Origin: Promicromonospora iranensis
Lineage (GTDB): Bacteria; Actinomycetota; Actinomycetes; Actinomycetales; Cellulomonadaceae
Direction of reading: 5' to 3'
Assembly: GCF_028994775.1 (NCBI RefSeq)
Contig: NZ_JAJQMN010000001.1
Location: 496,001-560,000 of the forward strand
Length of the DNA stretch: 64,000 nucleotides
In this document: one piece after another, positions 41,780 through 50,296 of the stretch
Layout: every line of letters begins with the position of its first letter
Position numbering within the stretch: the stretch's first letter is position 1
Notes under the pieces: model-generated
The model's database searches: none
The model's input: only the letters and a program-made list of their open reading frames with translations
What the model was told of the DNA's origin: nothing
Program-made: the position numbers and the translations under genes

Positions 41780-42391
41780 TCAGCGCGCCCAGCCCGGCGT
41801 CCAGGTCCGAGCCACGCGGGCGACGTCGCCCTCTGCCGCCTCGTGCACCCCGCTGAGCCCGGCCGTGGACCACTCACGCCTGCTCACCTCGCTGCGGTCC
41901 GTGACCACGACGACGGGAACGGCGTGCGGTGCCGCGGCCGCGGCCGCCTCGACGACCACCCCGCGGTGCAGCCGGTCGCCGTCGAGCCGCGTGACATACG
42001 CCACGACGACGTCGGCCCGCGCGGCCGCCTCGGCGAGCGCCGCACCCTCCTCCCGTGGCAGGGCGGACGGCGCGGGGCCCGGCGCCGTGGGACCCGGGTG
42101 GGCGGGGCCCACGTCCTGCGGCCCGACGGACGCCGGAGGGCCCACGGGGATCGCAGCCCCCGCCAGGAGCACACCCCCGCCGCCCGCCGGGCCGGCCGGG
42201 CCGGCGAGTTGGCCGGGAGCGGTGGGTGCGCCGCCGTGGCCGGACCCTCCGTCGGAGGGTCCGGGGGAGCCCGGAACTCGCACCTCCCGGGCCTCGGTGT
42301 CGGCATGGGGCGCGGCGGCACGCCACGCGGAGGCGAGTCGCTCGGCGTCGGGCAGGGTCTCGGCAAGCAGCAGCACGTGCACGGGACGCAT
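41780..42391 (-). CDS. Shortened glycerate-kinase-like protein, probably non-catalytic
   Basis: 203 residues. The start (VHVLLLAETLPDAERLASAW) and the end (ADVVVAYVTRLDGDRLHRGV, then PVVVVTDRSEVSRREWSTAG, GVHEA) resemble the two ends of GarK-type glycerate kinases, which have about 370 residues. The middle is a Gly/Pro/Ala-rich low-complexity stretch (about 50-120) and the phosphate-binding GDGG region is not visible. I read it as a decayed or re-purposed paralogue; an unrelated Rossmann-like protein is possible. ATG at 42391 has GAGGG 8 nt upstream. It is divergent from nadA, 41 bp away. Confidence 0.55.
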   Translation of the reverse strand: MRPVHVLLLAETLPDAERLASAWRAAAPHADTEAREVRVPGSPGPSDGGSGHGGAPTAPGQLAGPAGPAGGGGVLLAGAAIPVGPPASVGPQDVGPAHPGPTAPGPAPSALPREEGAALAEAAARADVVVAYVTRLDGDRLHRGVVVEAAAAAAPHAVPVVVVTDRSEVSRREWSTAGLSGVHEAAEGDVARVARTWTPGWAR

Positions 42392-42432
42392 CGTGACACC
42401 CTCTTGTCTGCGTGTCATCACCGCGTGTCATC

Positions 42433-43647
42433 ATGGTGACTGTGAGCACCCTGCTGGCTGAAAGCCCCGGCTTCTCCGAGCCCGCCCCCTCCCCGCTGCT
42501 GCTGCTCGGCCAGGGCCGTGACCTGGCCTCCGAGCGCGGCGTGGAGTGTACGGGCGAGCTGCCCGCCCCGAGCGACCCGAACCTGGTGGAACGGGCCCGC
42601 GCCGCGCGCGCCGCCCTGGGCAGCCGGGCGTTCGTGCTCGGGCACCACTACCAGCGCGACGAGGTGATCGACTTCGCCGACGTCACCGGCGACTCCTTCA
42701 AGCTCGCACGCGAGGCGGCTGCCCGCCCCGAGGCCGAGTTCATCCTGTTCTGCGGCGTGCACTTCATGGCCGAGAGCGCGGACATCCTCACCTCCGACCG
42801 GCAGCAGGTCGTGCTGCCCGACCTCGCGGCCGGCTGCTCCATGGCCGACATGGCGGCGATCGGCCAGGTCGAGGAGGCCTGGGCGGTGCTGCAGGACGTC
42901 GGCATCGCGGACTCGACGATCCCCGTCACGTACATGAACTCCTCGGCCGCGATCAAGGCTTTCACCGGGCGGCACGGGGGCACCGTGTGCACCTCGTCCA
43001 ACGCCGAGGTCGCACTGCGCTGGGCGTTCGACCAGGTCGGTGGCATCGACGGCACCGGCAAGGTGCTGTTCCTGCCCGACCAGCACCTCGGCCGCAACAC
43101 CGCGGTGCTCGAGCTGGCGATGTCGCTGGACGAGTGCGTCGTCTTCGACCCGCGCAAGCCGAACGGCGGGCTCACCGACCAGGAGCTGCGCGACGCCCGG
43201 ATGATCCTGTGGCGCGGCCACTGCTCGGTGCACGGGCGCTTCTCGGAGAAGAACGTCTCCGACATCCGCGCGGCCGTCCCGGGCGTCAACGTGATGGTGC
43301 ACCCGGAGTGCAAGCACGAGGTTGTCACGGCGGCCGACTACGTGGGTTCGACCGAGTACATCATCAAGCAGCTGGACGCGGCGGAGCCCGGGTCCTCGTG
43401 GGCGATCGGCACCGAGCTCAACCTGGTGCGCAGGGTCGCCAAGGCGCACCCCGACAAGAACGTGCACTATCTCGACTCGACGGTGTGCTTCTGCTCGACC
43501 ATGAACCGCATCGACCTGCCCCACCTCGTGTGGGCGATGGAGTCGCTCGTGGAGGGACGCGTGGTGAACCAGATCGTCGTGGACGCCGACGACGCCCACT
43601 GGGCCCGCGTCGCGCTCGACCAGATGCTGGCCCTCCCGGGTATCTGA
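42433..43647 (+). CDS. nadA: Quinolinate synthase A
   Basis: 404 residues from this start. NadA condenses iminoaspartate with dihydroxyacetone phosphate to quinolinate for NAD and needs a 4Fe-4S cluster. HHYQRDEVIDFADVTGDS (71 onwards), the Cys-bearing FCGVHFMAESADIL (Cys107), HPECKHEVV and CFCSTMNR are the expected motifs. Start is uncertain: ATG at 42433 or GTG at 42442 both fit. The spacer contains a direct repeat GCGTGTCATCA. nadB and nadC are not in the window; the neighbouring sulfur-carrier and Fe-S carrier genes may serve this enzyme. Confidence 0.95.
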   Translation: MVTVSTLLAESPGFSEPAPSPLLLLGQGRDLASERGVECTGELPAPSDPNLVERARAARAALGSRAFVLGHHYQRDEVIDFADVTGDSFKLAREAAARPEAEFILFCGVHFMAESADILTSDRQQVVLPDLAAGCSMADMAAIGQVEEAWAVLQDVGIADSTIPVTYMNSSAAIKAFTGRHGGTVCTSSNAEVALRWAFDQVGGIDGTGKVLFLPDQHLGRNTAVLELAMSLDECVVFDPRKPNGGLTDQELRDARMILWRGHCSVHGRFSEKNVSDIRAAVPGVNVMVHPECKHEVVTAADYVGSTEYIIKQLDAAEPGSSWAIGTELNLVRRVAKAHPDKNVHYLDSTVCFCSTMNRIDLPHLVWAMESLVEGRVVNQIVVDADDAHWARVALDQMLALPGI

Positions 43648-43661
43648 CACGAGCTGAGCAC

Positions 43662-44270
43662 ATGACCGGCAACGGCGGGCTGCGGATCGGGATCTTCGTC
43701 TTCGACGGGGCGGAGGAGCTCGACGTCGTCGGGCCCTTCGAGGTCTTCGCCGAGTGGGGCTCCCACTCGCAGGAGCTGCGGCCGTCGGTGAGCACGTTCT
43801 CCTGGGACGGCTCCGGGGTGCGGCTCGCGAAAGGCCTGCGGATCCTGCCGGCGCACGGTGCGGACGACGTCGGGCCGCTGCACGTGCTGGTCTACCCGGG
43901 CGGCCTCGGAACCCGGCCGCTGCTCGCCCAGGCCGGGCACCTCGAGTGGCTGCGCCAGATCCGCAAGCAGACCCCGATCATGGCCAGCGTCTGCACGGGC
44001 GCCCTGTCGTTCGCGGCCGCGGGCCTCCTGGCGGGGCGTCCGGCGACCACGCACCACAGCCACTACGACGAGCTCGCCGAGATGGATCCGAGCGTCCTGA
44101 TAGACACCGAGGCGCGGTTCGTGGACGACGGCGACGTGGTCACCTCGGCAGGTGTCTCGTCGGGGATCGACATGGCGCTCCACCTGGTCGAGCGGCTCGA
44201 GTCGGCGGACATCGCCCGCGCGGTGCGCAACGAGATCCAGCACCCGCCCGCCGAACCGACAGGTATCTGA
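43662..44270 (+). CDS. DJ-1/PfpI family protein (isonitrile hydratase-like)
   Basis: 202 residues. The fold is shown by GIFVFDGAEELDVVGPFEVF at the start and the nucleophile elbow ASVCTGALSFAAAGLL with its Cys; the following HHSHYDELAEMDP is typical of the InhA/isonitrile hydratase branch, also the sensor part of GATase-AraC regulators. No DNA-binding domain is attached. Real substrate unknown. ATG at 43662 lies 14 bp after nadA, so it is probably co-transcribed with it. Confidence 0.85.
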   Translation: MTGNGGLRIGIFVFDGAEELDVVGPFEVFAEWGSHSQELRPSVSTFSWDGSGVRLAKGLRILPAHGADDVGPLHVLVYPGGLGTRPLLAQAGHLEWLRQIRKQTPIMASVCTGALSFAAAGLLAGRPATTHHSHYDELAEMDPSVLIDTEARFVDDGDVVTSAGVSSGIDMALHLVERLESADIARAVRNEIQHPPAEPTGI

Positions 44271-44288
44271 TACCTCCGGTTCTCGGTA

Positions 44289-44294
44289 TAACCT
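44289..44294 (+). promoter_or_regulatory. Leaderless -10 box (thioesterase)
   Basis: TAACCT, 7 nt before the ATG at 44302; it overlaps a TATAAC word. Confidence 0.6.
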
Positions 44295-44301
44295 TCGACG
44301 C

Positions 44302-44847
44302 ATGGCTCGCATGTTCCAGCTCACCTGGACCGGACTGTTCCCCCGCAAGGCCCGCCCTGGGCAGAACCTGCTCGACCCGTCCGTCACCAGGATGCGCGTC
44401 GGCCTCCTGGACCTCGACTCCAACCTGCACGTCAACAACGGCACGTACCTGCAGATGATGGACGTGGCCCGGAACAACCAGATCGCCGACCTCGGCATGT
44501 TCCCGGTCGCGCGCCAGAAGGGGTGGGCGCCGGTCGTCGCGGCGTCGACCATGAAGTACCGCCGGTCTCTGCGGCCGTTCGACCGGTTCGAGATCACCAC
44601 GCGGATCATCGGCTGGGACGAGCGCGTGTTCTACCTGGAGCAGGTGTTCACGCGCGGCGGCCAGCTCTGTGCCCGCGGCATCGTGGCCAGCCGGTTCCTG
44701 GACCGCAAGGGCAACCGGATCTCGGCGTTCGACGTCGTGCGGGACGTCATGGGTGAGGACCTGCCCTCCCCCGAGCTCCCCGCGGACGTGGCGGCCTGGG
44801 CTCGCGCGCTGGACGTCGCACCGCGCGAGCCCGCCACCAGGAGCTAG
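44302..44847 (+). CDS. Hotdog-fold acyl-CoA thioesterase
   Basis: 181 residues of the 4-hydroxybenzoyl-CoA thioesterase/FatA-like hotdog type: LDLDSNLHVNNGTYLQMMDVARN carries the conserved Asp and Asn-His of the active-site helix, followed by KYRRSLRPFDRFEITTRI. Substrate is unknown; medium or long acyl-CoA is likely. The ATG is fixed by TAACCT 7 nt upstream. The last 4 bp overlap the end of the convergent dipeptidase gene. Confidence 0.88.
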   Translation: MARMFQLTWTGLFPRKARPGQNLLDPSVTRMRVGLLDLDSNLHVNNGTYLQMMDVARNNQIADLGMFPVARQKGWAPVVAASTMKYRRSLRPFDRFEITTRIIGWDERVFYLEQVFTRGGQLCARGIVASRFLDRKGNRISAFDVVRDVMGEDLPSPELPADVAAWARALDVAPREPATRS

Positions 44848-46223
44848 AGCCCTTCGCCGACCTTCGTCAGCAGCAGGGCCTCCGCCAGGACGACCTTCTG
44901 GAGCTCACCCAGGTGCACCGACTCGTTCGCGCCGTGCGCCCGCGAGTCCGGGTCCTCGACCCCTGTCACGAGGATCGCGGCGTCCGGGAAGACCTCCAGC
45001 AGGTCCGCGATGAACGGGATCGACCCGCCCACGCCGACGTCGACCGGTGCGGTGCCCCACGCCTCGGTGAACGCGGCGCGCGCCGCACGCATCGCCGCCG
45101 TGTCACCGGAGGCGAGGAACGGCTTGCCCTGCTCGCCGGAGCGCCACGTGACCTGCGCGCCGAACGGGGCGTGCTTCGCGACGTGGGCGGCCAGCGCCTC
45201 GTCAGCCGCCGCCGGGTCCTGCCCCGGTGCGAGCCGCAGCGACACCTTCGCGGTGCAGCTCGGCGCGATCGTGTTCGACGCCTCCGCCACCGAGGTCACG
45301 TCCATGCCGATCACGGACAGCGCGGGCTTGGCCCACAGCCGGCCGGAGACCGTGCCGGTGCCGGCCAGCGACACCCCGTCGAGCAGCGAGGAGTCCGCGC
45401 GGAAGGCGGCCTCGTCGTAGTCGACCTCCGGCTCGGGCGCGGCGACCAGGCCCTCGATCGCCACGTCGCCCGCCTCGTCGTGGAACGTCGCGACCAGCCG
45501 GGACATCAGGGTCACGGCGTCCAGCACCGCTCCGCCGAACATGCCCGAGTGCACCGCGTGCTCCAGTACCTTCAGCTCGACCACACCGTCGACCAGGCCA
45601 CGTAGCGACGTCGTGAGGGCAGGGACACCCACCTTCCAGTTCGTCGAGTCGGCGACGACGATGACGTCGGCCGCCAGCAGGTCCCGGTGGGCCTCCAGGA
45701 ACGCGCGGAACGACGGCGAGCCCGACTCCTCCTCACCCTCGAGGAAGACCGTGACACCCACGGGCAGGTCCGCCCCGTCCGGCAGACCTAGGGCGCGCAG
45801 GGCACCCAGGTGCGCGACGATGCCCGCCTTGTCGTCGGCGGCGCCCCGGCCGAAGAGGCGCTCGCCCACCTGCGTGGGCTCGAACGGGTCGGTGTCCCAG
45901 GTAGCAGGATCACCCGGCGGCTGCACGTCGTGGTGCGCGTAGAGGAGCACGGTCGGCGCGCCCTCGGGCGCCGGCCTGCGCGCGACGACGGCGGGCGCGC
46001 CCTGCGTGCCGTCGGGACGCGGTGCGGACAGGATCTGGACGTCAGGCAGGCCCGCGTCCCGCAGCAGCTGTTCCGTGGCGGCGGCGCTCGCGGCGACGTG
46101 CGCCTGGTCGAACGCGGCGGCCGAGACGCTCGGGACGCGCACGAGCGCCTCGAGATCGGCCTGCAGGGCGGGGAACAGCTCGGCGACGCGGGCGCGGAGG
46201 GCCGCGGTTGTATCAGAAGTCAC
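44844..46223 (-). CDS. M20-family metallodipeptidase
   Basis: 459 residues. The di-metal site is visible: AHHDVQPPGD (His and first Asp), GRGAADDKAG (bridging Asp), EGEEESGS (catalytic and metal Glu) and the final His in RAHGANESVHLGE. The lid domain lies at about residues 190-330. Such enzymes cut dipeptides or acylated amino acids in the cytoplasm. The GTG at 46223 follows TAACGT by 6 nt and is shared with the stop of the long aldo/keto reductase frame (GTGA). Confidence 0.93.
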   Translation of the reverse strand: MTSDTTAALRARVAELFPALQADLEALVRVPSVSAAAFDQAHVAASAAATEQLLRDAGLPDVQILSAPRPDGTQGAPAVVARRPAPEGAPTVLLYAHHDVQPPGDPATWDTDPFEPTQVGERLFGRGAADDKAGIVAHLGALRALGLPDGADLPVGVTVFLEGEEESGSPSFRAFLEAHRDLLAADVIVVADSTNWKVGVPALTTSLRGLVDGVVELKVLEHAVHSGMFGGAVLDAVTLMSRLVATFHDEAGDVAIEGLVAAPEPEVDYDEAAFRADSSLLDGVSLAGTGTVSGRLWAKPALSVIGMDVTSVAEASNTIAPSCTAKVSLRLAPGQDPAAADEALAAHVAKHAPFGAQVTWRSGEQGKPFLASGDTAAMRAARAAFTEAWGTAPVDVGVGGSIPFIADLLEVFPDAAILVTGVEDPDSRAHGANESVHLGELQKVVLAEALLLTKVGEGL

Positions 46224-47968
46224 CGCCCCACGTTAACGGCTCGCAGCGGGGCACTGCTGCGACCGATTAGGCTGGGGAGGTGTTCTCCCGCAGCAAGACT
46301 CCGACACCCGACGGCGTGACCCCCGTGGGCGACTCCCCCGACGAGGCGACGCCCCCGTCCGCGACGACGCCGAACAGCGCCCCCAAGAAGGGGCGTCCCA
46401 CCCCCAAGCGCAACGTCGCGCAGGCCGCGAACAAGCGTCCGCTGGTCCCGGACGACCGCAAGGCCGCCCGGAAGGCGCAGCGCGAGAAGTCGCGCATCGA
46501 CCGCGAGCGCGCCTACCAGGCGATGCAGACCGGCGACGAGCGCTACATGCCGGCCAAGGACAAGGGCCCGGTGCGCCGCTACGTCCGTGACTTCGTGGAC
46601 GCCCGCTGGAACCTCGGTGAGTTCTTCCTGCCGGTCGCGTTCATCTTCCTGTTCGCGACGTTCTTCACCTCCCAGTACCCGGAGCTCAGCATCGTCGTGA
46701 TGCTCGGCCTCTACGGGTTCCTGTTCCTGACGATCATCGACGCGTGGCTCCTGTGGCGGTCGCTGAAGAAGCGCCTGACCGCGAAGTTCGGCGAGGTGCA
46801 GCGCGGTCTCCTCATGTACACGATCACGCGCGCCTACCAGCTGCGCCGGTCGCGTCTGCCGAAGCCGATGAGCAAGAAGCGCGGCAACTACCCGGAGTAG
46901 CTCCGGCTTCCCGAGCGGGCACCGGCAGGACGCCCGGCTCCAGGGGTGGCACCACGAATTCGAGCGCTTCTTCGGCATACCCTCGAGGGTCTTCGCCGGG
47001 TCGCGGACGATCACGCCGTCCAGGGCCTCGTCGATCTGCTTCATCAGCTCGGCGGGGATGGTCACACCCGACGCCTTGACGTTCTCGGCGACCTGCTCCG
47101 GACGCGACGCACCCACGAGCGCCGCGGCCACGTTGTCGTTCTGCAGCACCCACGCGACGGCGAGCTGCGCCATCGACAGGTCCAGCTCGGCAGCCACCGG
47201 CTTGAGGTTCTGCACGGCGGTCAGCGTCTCGTCGTTCATGAAGCGGCTGATCGTCTGCGCACCGCCCTTCTCGTCCGTGGCGCGCGAGCCGGCGGGGGCC
47301 GGCTGCCCGGGCAGGTACTTGCCCGAGAGCACGCCCTGCGCCATGGGCGACCACACGATCTGGGAGACGCCGGCATCCTTCGAGGCGGGAACCACCTCGT
47401 CCTCGATGACGCGCCACAGCATCGAGTACTGGGGCTGCGAGGAGATCAGCTGGAAGCCGAGCTGCTTGGCCAGCGCTGCGCCCTCGCGGATCTGGTCGGC
47501 GGTCCACTCCGAGACGCCGATGTAGAGCGCCTTGCCCTGGCGCACGATGTCGGCGAAGGCCTGCATCGTCTCCTCGAGCGGGGTCTCCACGTCGAAGCGG
47601 TGCGCCTGGTACAGGTCGACGTAGTCGGTGCCGAGGCGGGTGAGGGAGCCGTTGATGGACTCCATGATGTGCTTGCGCGAGAGGCCCGTGTCGTTGGGAC
47701 CCTTGGGTCCGGTGGGCCAGTACACCTTCGTGAAGATCTCGAGGGACTCGCGGCGCTCGCCCTTCAGCGCGTCGCCGAGAACCTGCTCCGCCGCCGTGTT
47801 CGCGTACGCGTCAGCGGTGTCGAAGGTGGTGATGCCGGCGTCGAGCGCGGCGCGGACACATGCCGAGGCGACGTCGTTCTCCACCTGCGAGGCGTGCGTG
47901 AGCCAGTTGCCGTAGGTGATCTCCGAGATCTTGAGACCACTGTTACCGAGGTACCGATAGTTGACCAT
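46220..47968 (-). CDS. Aldo/keto reductase with abnormal read-through C-terminus
   Basis: Residues 1 to about 328 (47968 to about 46985) are a complete AKR barrel of the voltage-gated potassium channel beta-subunit type: YRYLGNSGLKISEITYGNW, catalytic Asp/Tyr in TFDTADAYANTAAE, Lys in FTKVYWPTGP, His in YQAHRFD, and the NADPH-binding VGASRPEQVAEN. The family ends soon after the position of RDPAKTLEGMPKKR, but no stop follows; the frame continues about 250 residues, antisense through the whole DUF3043 gene, and ends at 46220 in GTGA with the dipeptidase start. The tail is Arg/His/Leu-rich with no recognisable domain. A lost stop or a small frameshift near 46985 is the simplest explanation. ATG at 47968 follows TAGGGT by 6 nt. 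Confidence 0.75.
   Translation of the reverse strand: MVNYRYLGNSGLKISEITYGNWLTHASQVENDVASACVRAALDAGITTFDTADAYANTAAEQVLGDALKGERRESLEIFTKVYWPTGPKGPNDTGLSRKHIMESINGSLTRLGTDYVDLYQAHRFDVETPLEETMQAFADIVRQGKALYIGVSEWTADQIREGAALAKQLGFQLISSQPQYSMLWRVIEDEVVPASKDAGVSQIVWSPMAQGVLSGKYLPGQPAPAGSRATDEKGGAQTISRFMNDETLTAVQNLKPVAAELDLSMAQLAVAWVLQNDNVAAALVGASRPEQVAENVKASGVTIPAELMKQIDEALDGVIVRDPAKTLEGMPKKRSNSWCHPWSRASCRCPLGKPELLRVVAALLAHRLRQTRPAQLVGARDRVHEETALHLAELRGQALLQRPPQEPRVDDRQEQEPVEAEHHDDAELRVLGGEERREQEDERDRQEELTEVPAGVHEVTDVAAHRALVLGRHVALVAGLHRLVGALAVDARLLALRLPGGLAVVRDQRTLVRGLRDVALGGGTPLLGGAVRRRRGRGRRLVGGVAHGGHAVGCRSLAAGEHLPSLIGRSSAPLRAVNVGR
46230..46235 (-). promoter_or_regulatory. Leaderless -10 box (M20 dipeptidase)
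   Basis: TAACGT on the minus strand, 6 nt before the GTG at 46223. Confidence 0.55.
46268..46273 (+). promoter_or_regulatory. Leaderless -10 box (DUF3043)
   Basis: TAGGCT, 6 nt before the GTG at 46280, back to back with the dipeptidase box. Confidence 0.55.
46280..46900 (+). CDS. DUF3043 membrane protein
   Basis: 206 residues. The N-terminal 110 residues are basic and disordered-looking, with PKKGRPTPKRNVAQAANKRP, the DUF3043 signature; two membrane helices follow (about 118-136 and 141-160), then a basic tail. This family is widespread and uncharacterised in actinobacteria. GTG at 46280 fits the TAGGCT box. The whole gene lies antisense to the 3' extension of the aldo/keto reductase frame, which argues that the extension is not the original gene end. 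Confidence 0.9.
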   Translation: MFSRSKTPTPDGVTPVGDSPDEATPPSATTPNSAPKKGRPTPKRNVAQAANKRPLVPDDRKAARKAQREKSRIDRERAYQAMQTGDERYMPAKDKGPVRRYVRDFVDARWNLGEFFLPVAFIFLFATFFTSQYPELSIVVMLGLYGFLFLTIIDAWLLWRSLKKRLTAKFGEVQRGLLMYTITRAYQLRRSRLPKPMSKKRGNYPE

Positions 47969-47974
47969 GGCTTC

Positions 47975-47980
47975 ACCCTA
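47975..47980 (-). promoter_or_regulatory. Leaderless -10 box (aldo/keto reductase)
   Basis: TAGGGT on the minus strand, 6 nt before the ATG at 47968. Confidence 0.55.
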
Positions 47981-48042
47981 CGACGAAGATCGAATCGAAT
48001 CGGCGCACCCCGGCGACCGGTCAATAGCGCCTCGACGGCACC

Positions 48043-48741
48043 TCAGCGATGCCCCGCCAGGCCCGACGGCGCGAGCCACCGTGCGGCGACCTGCACCACC
48101 GGACCGACGGTGAAGGCGAACACGACGGTCGCCCACCCGAACGTCCCGCCGAGGAGCACACCGAGCACCACCACGCTGACCTCGATGGCCGTCTTGACCA
48201 GCCAGACCGGCCAGCCGGTGACGTGCACGAGCCCGGTCATCAGACCGTCCCGTGGTCCCGGACCCAGCCGTGCGCCCACATAGGCGGCGGTGCTCACCCC
48301 GAGGAGCACGATCCCGCCCAGGGCCAGGCCGATCCCGGCGAGCAGACCCGGGTCGGGGAGCAGCCGCTCCAGGACCCACAGGGTCGGGTCGATCACCAGG
48401 CTGATCACGATGATGTTGGAGACCGTCCCGATGCCCGGCTTCTGGCGGAGCGGGATCCACGCGAGCATCACGAGCAGCCCGACCCCGAACACGACCCACC
48501 CGTAGGCCAGGCCCGTGCGGTCCACGATGCCCTGGTCCAGCACCGCCCACGGCATCGCGCCCTGGCCCGAGTGCAGCATCATCGCTGTCGCGACGCCGAA
48601 TCCCACGAGTCCCAGCGCGAGCTGTGCGACGCGGCGTGGGAGGGACATGAGGACGGGTGCGGGGCCCTGGATGGTCGGGGCGGCAGCCGTCGCGGCGAGC
48701 GGGGGGATGTTGTCGGACGGGCGGGCGGTGGACGTGGTCAT
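48043..48741 (-). CDS. YczE/YitT-type membrane protein
   Basis: 232 residues with about five membrane helices after a 30-residue cytoplasmic start. The order GFGVATAMMLHSGQGAMPW, RQKPGIGTVSNIIVISLVID and GLMTGLVHVTGWPVW matches YczE-like proteins, whose transport role is unproven. ATG at 48741 was chosen; upstream codons to 48870 lie in the regulator gene's start region. It is divergent from a MocR regulator, an arrangement known for YczE/YczR pairs, and the spacer has an inverted repeat at 48761-48785. Confidence 0.85.
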   Translation of the reverse strand: MTTSTARPSDNIPPLAATAAAPTIQGPAPVLMSLPRRVAQLALGLVGFGVATAMMLHSGQGAMPWAVLDQGIVDRTGLAYGWVVFGVGLLVMLAWIPLRQKPGIGTVSNIIVISLVIDPTLWVLERLLPDPGLLAGIGLALGGIVLLGVSTAAYVGARLGPGPRDGLMTGLVHVTGWPVWLVKTAIEVSVVVLGVLLGGTFGWATVVFAFTVGPVVQVAARWLAPSGLAGHR

Positions 48742-48760
48742 GCATCCATGGTGCGGGAGG

Positions 48761-48785
48761 ATTGGCCTTGTCATCCAGGGCCAAT
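48761..48785. promoter_or_regulatory. Likely MocR (YczR-type) operator
   Basis: ATTGGCC (48761-48767) and GGCCAAT (48779-48785) are perfect inverted arms around 11 nt, 18 bp from the MocR start and 19 bp from the YczE-type start. Position suits control of both genes. Confidence 0.6.
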
Positions 48786-48802
48786 CGGAGAAGAGTGGAC
48801 CC

Positions 48803-50296
48803 ATGCCCACCGCGACCCCGACCGTGCTCCGCCAACTCTCCCCCGCGAGCACCGCCCGACTCCTCGGCACGTGGCACGCGGGCGGACCCGCCTACGTGGC
48901 ACTCGCGGACGCCCTGCGGGCAGCGGTCCTGTCGGGAAAGGTCGCCCCGCACACCCGCCTGCCCAGCGAGCGTGAGCTCGCGGCGATCCTGAAGGTGTCG
49001 CGCACCACCACGTCCGGCGCGTACGCGCGGCTGCGCGAGCTCGGGTTCGCGGTGAGCCGGGTCGGGTCGGGCACCGTCACCGCGCTGCCCCGGCGCTCCG
49101 CCGGACCTGTTCCAGGCCGACCGGCCGGTGGCGATGCGCCGGTGGCCGGCGAGGCCCTGCGCGGCGCCGTCCGCACGGTGGCCCCCTCCGGCGTCGGGCA
49201 CATGGACCTGTTGCAGGCGACGCCGCCGGCGCCGCCCGAGCTGCACGAGGCCTTCACCCGAGCGCTGGAAGGGCTGCCCGCCTATCTCGACTCGGGCGGC
49301 TACGAGCCGTACGGCCTCGCCCCGTTGCGTGAGGCCGTCGCCGCGCGCTACCGCGAGCGCGGTGTGCCGACCACGGCCGACGAGATCCTCGTGACGACCG
49401 GCGCCCAGCAGGCGATCGCCCTGCTCGCGCACGCCTACCTGAGCCCGGGCGACCGCGCGGTCGTGGAGTCCCCCACCTACTTCCATGCCATGGAAGCGAT
49501 GCGTAACGCCGGCGGCCGCGTGGTGGGCGTACCGACCGGACCGCTGGACGTCGACATGCTCGCCTCGACCGTCCGCCGTGCCCGGCCGCGGCTCGTGTAC
49601 CTCGTCCCGGACTACCATAACCCGACCGGTTCCGTGCTGTCCGCCGACGAGCGCGCGGCGGTCCGGGAGATCGCCGACCGGCACGGCGTCACCGTCGTGG
49701 GTGACGAGACGCTCGTCGAGCTCGGGCTGTCCGACGACGAGACGCCGCCCCCGTTCGCCGGGGACGGCTCGTCACCGCACGTGGTGTCGGTGGGGTCGGC
49801 CTCCAAGTCGTTCTGGGGCGGTCTGCGCGTCGGCTGGGTCCGGGCACACCCGCAGGTGATCGCCCAGCTCGCCCGTGCGCGGCAGTCCGCGGACATCGCG
49901 ACGGCGGTGCTGGAGCAGCTGGCCGTGACGGATCTGCTCGGGCGGCGCGCCGACGTGATGGTCGGCAGGCGCCGCATGCTGCGCGAGCGCCGCGACCTGC
50001 TCGTCGGCATGCTCCGCGAGGCATTCCCGTGGGACGTGCCCACGCCGCCGGGCGGGCTGTTCTGCTGGGTCGACCTCGGCCTTCCGGTCGCCCAGGCCTT
50101 CGCGGCCGCGGCAGCGGCGGAGGGCGCCCTCGTCGCCGCCGGCCCGCTGTTCACCCCGGACAACGCCGGCGCCGCCGCGCACGTGCGGCTCACCTACACG
50201 CGGTCACCCGCGGAGCTGCGGGACGCAGTACCGCGCATGGTCCGGGCGTGGGCACGCGTGGCAGGCCGTCAGCGTTCCGCCAGCTCCCGGAGGTAG
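48803..50296 (+). CDS. MocR-family transcriptional regulator (GntR HTH plus aminotransferase fold)
   Basis: 497 residues. Residues about 20-90 are a winged GntR helix-turn-helix (LADALRAAVLSGKVAPHTRL, PSERELAAILKVSRTTTSGA). The rest is an aminotransferase-I-type fold with PDYHNPTG, and the PLP lysine in SVGSASKSFWGGLRVGWVR, so it probably binds PLP as effector. ATG at 48803 is preceded by GGAGAAGAG. It lies divergent to the YczE-type gene, its probable target. Its last 28 bp overlap the convergent TetR gene. Confidence 0.92.
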   Translation: MPTATPTVLRQLSPASTARLLGTWHAGGPAYVALADALRAAVLSGKVAPHTRLPSERELAAILKVSRTTTSGAYARLRELGFAVSRVGSGTVTALPRRSAGPVPGRPAGGDAPVAGEALRGAVRTVAPSGVGHMDLLQATPPAPPELHEAFTRALEGLPAYLDSGGYEPYGLAPLREAVAARYRERGVPTTADEILVTTGAQQAIALLAHAYLSPGDRAVVESPTYFHAMEAMRNAGGRVVGVPTGPLDVDMLASTVRRARPRLVYLVPDYHNPTGSVLSADERAAVREIADRHGVTVVGDETLVELGLSDDETPPPFAGDGSSPHVVSVGSASKSFWGGLRVGWVRAHPQVIAQLARARQSADIATAVLEQLAVTDLLGRRADVMVGRRRMLRERRDLLVGMLREAFPWDVPTPPGGLFCWVDLGLPVAQAFAAAAAAEGALVAAGPLFTPDNAGAAAHVRLTYTRSPAELRDAVPRMVRAWARVAGRQRSASSRR

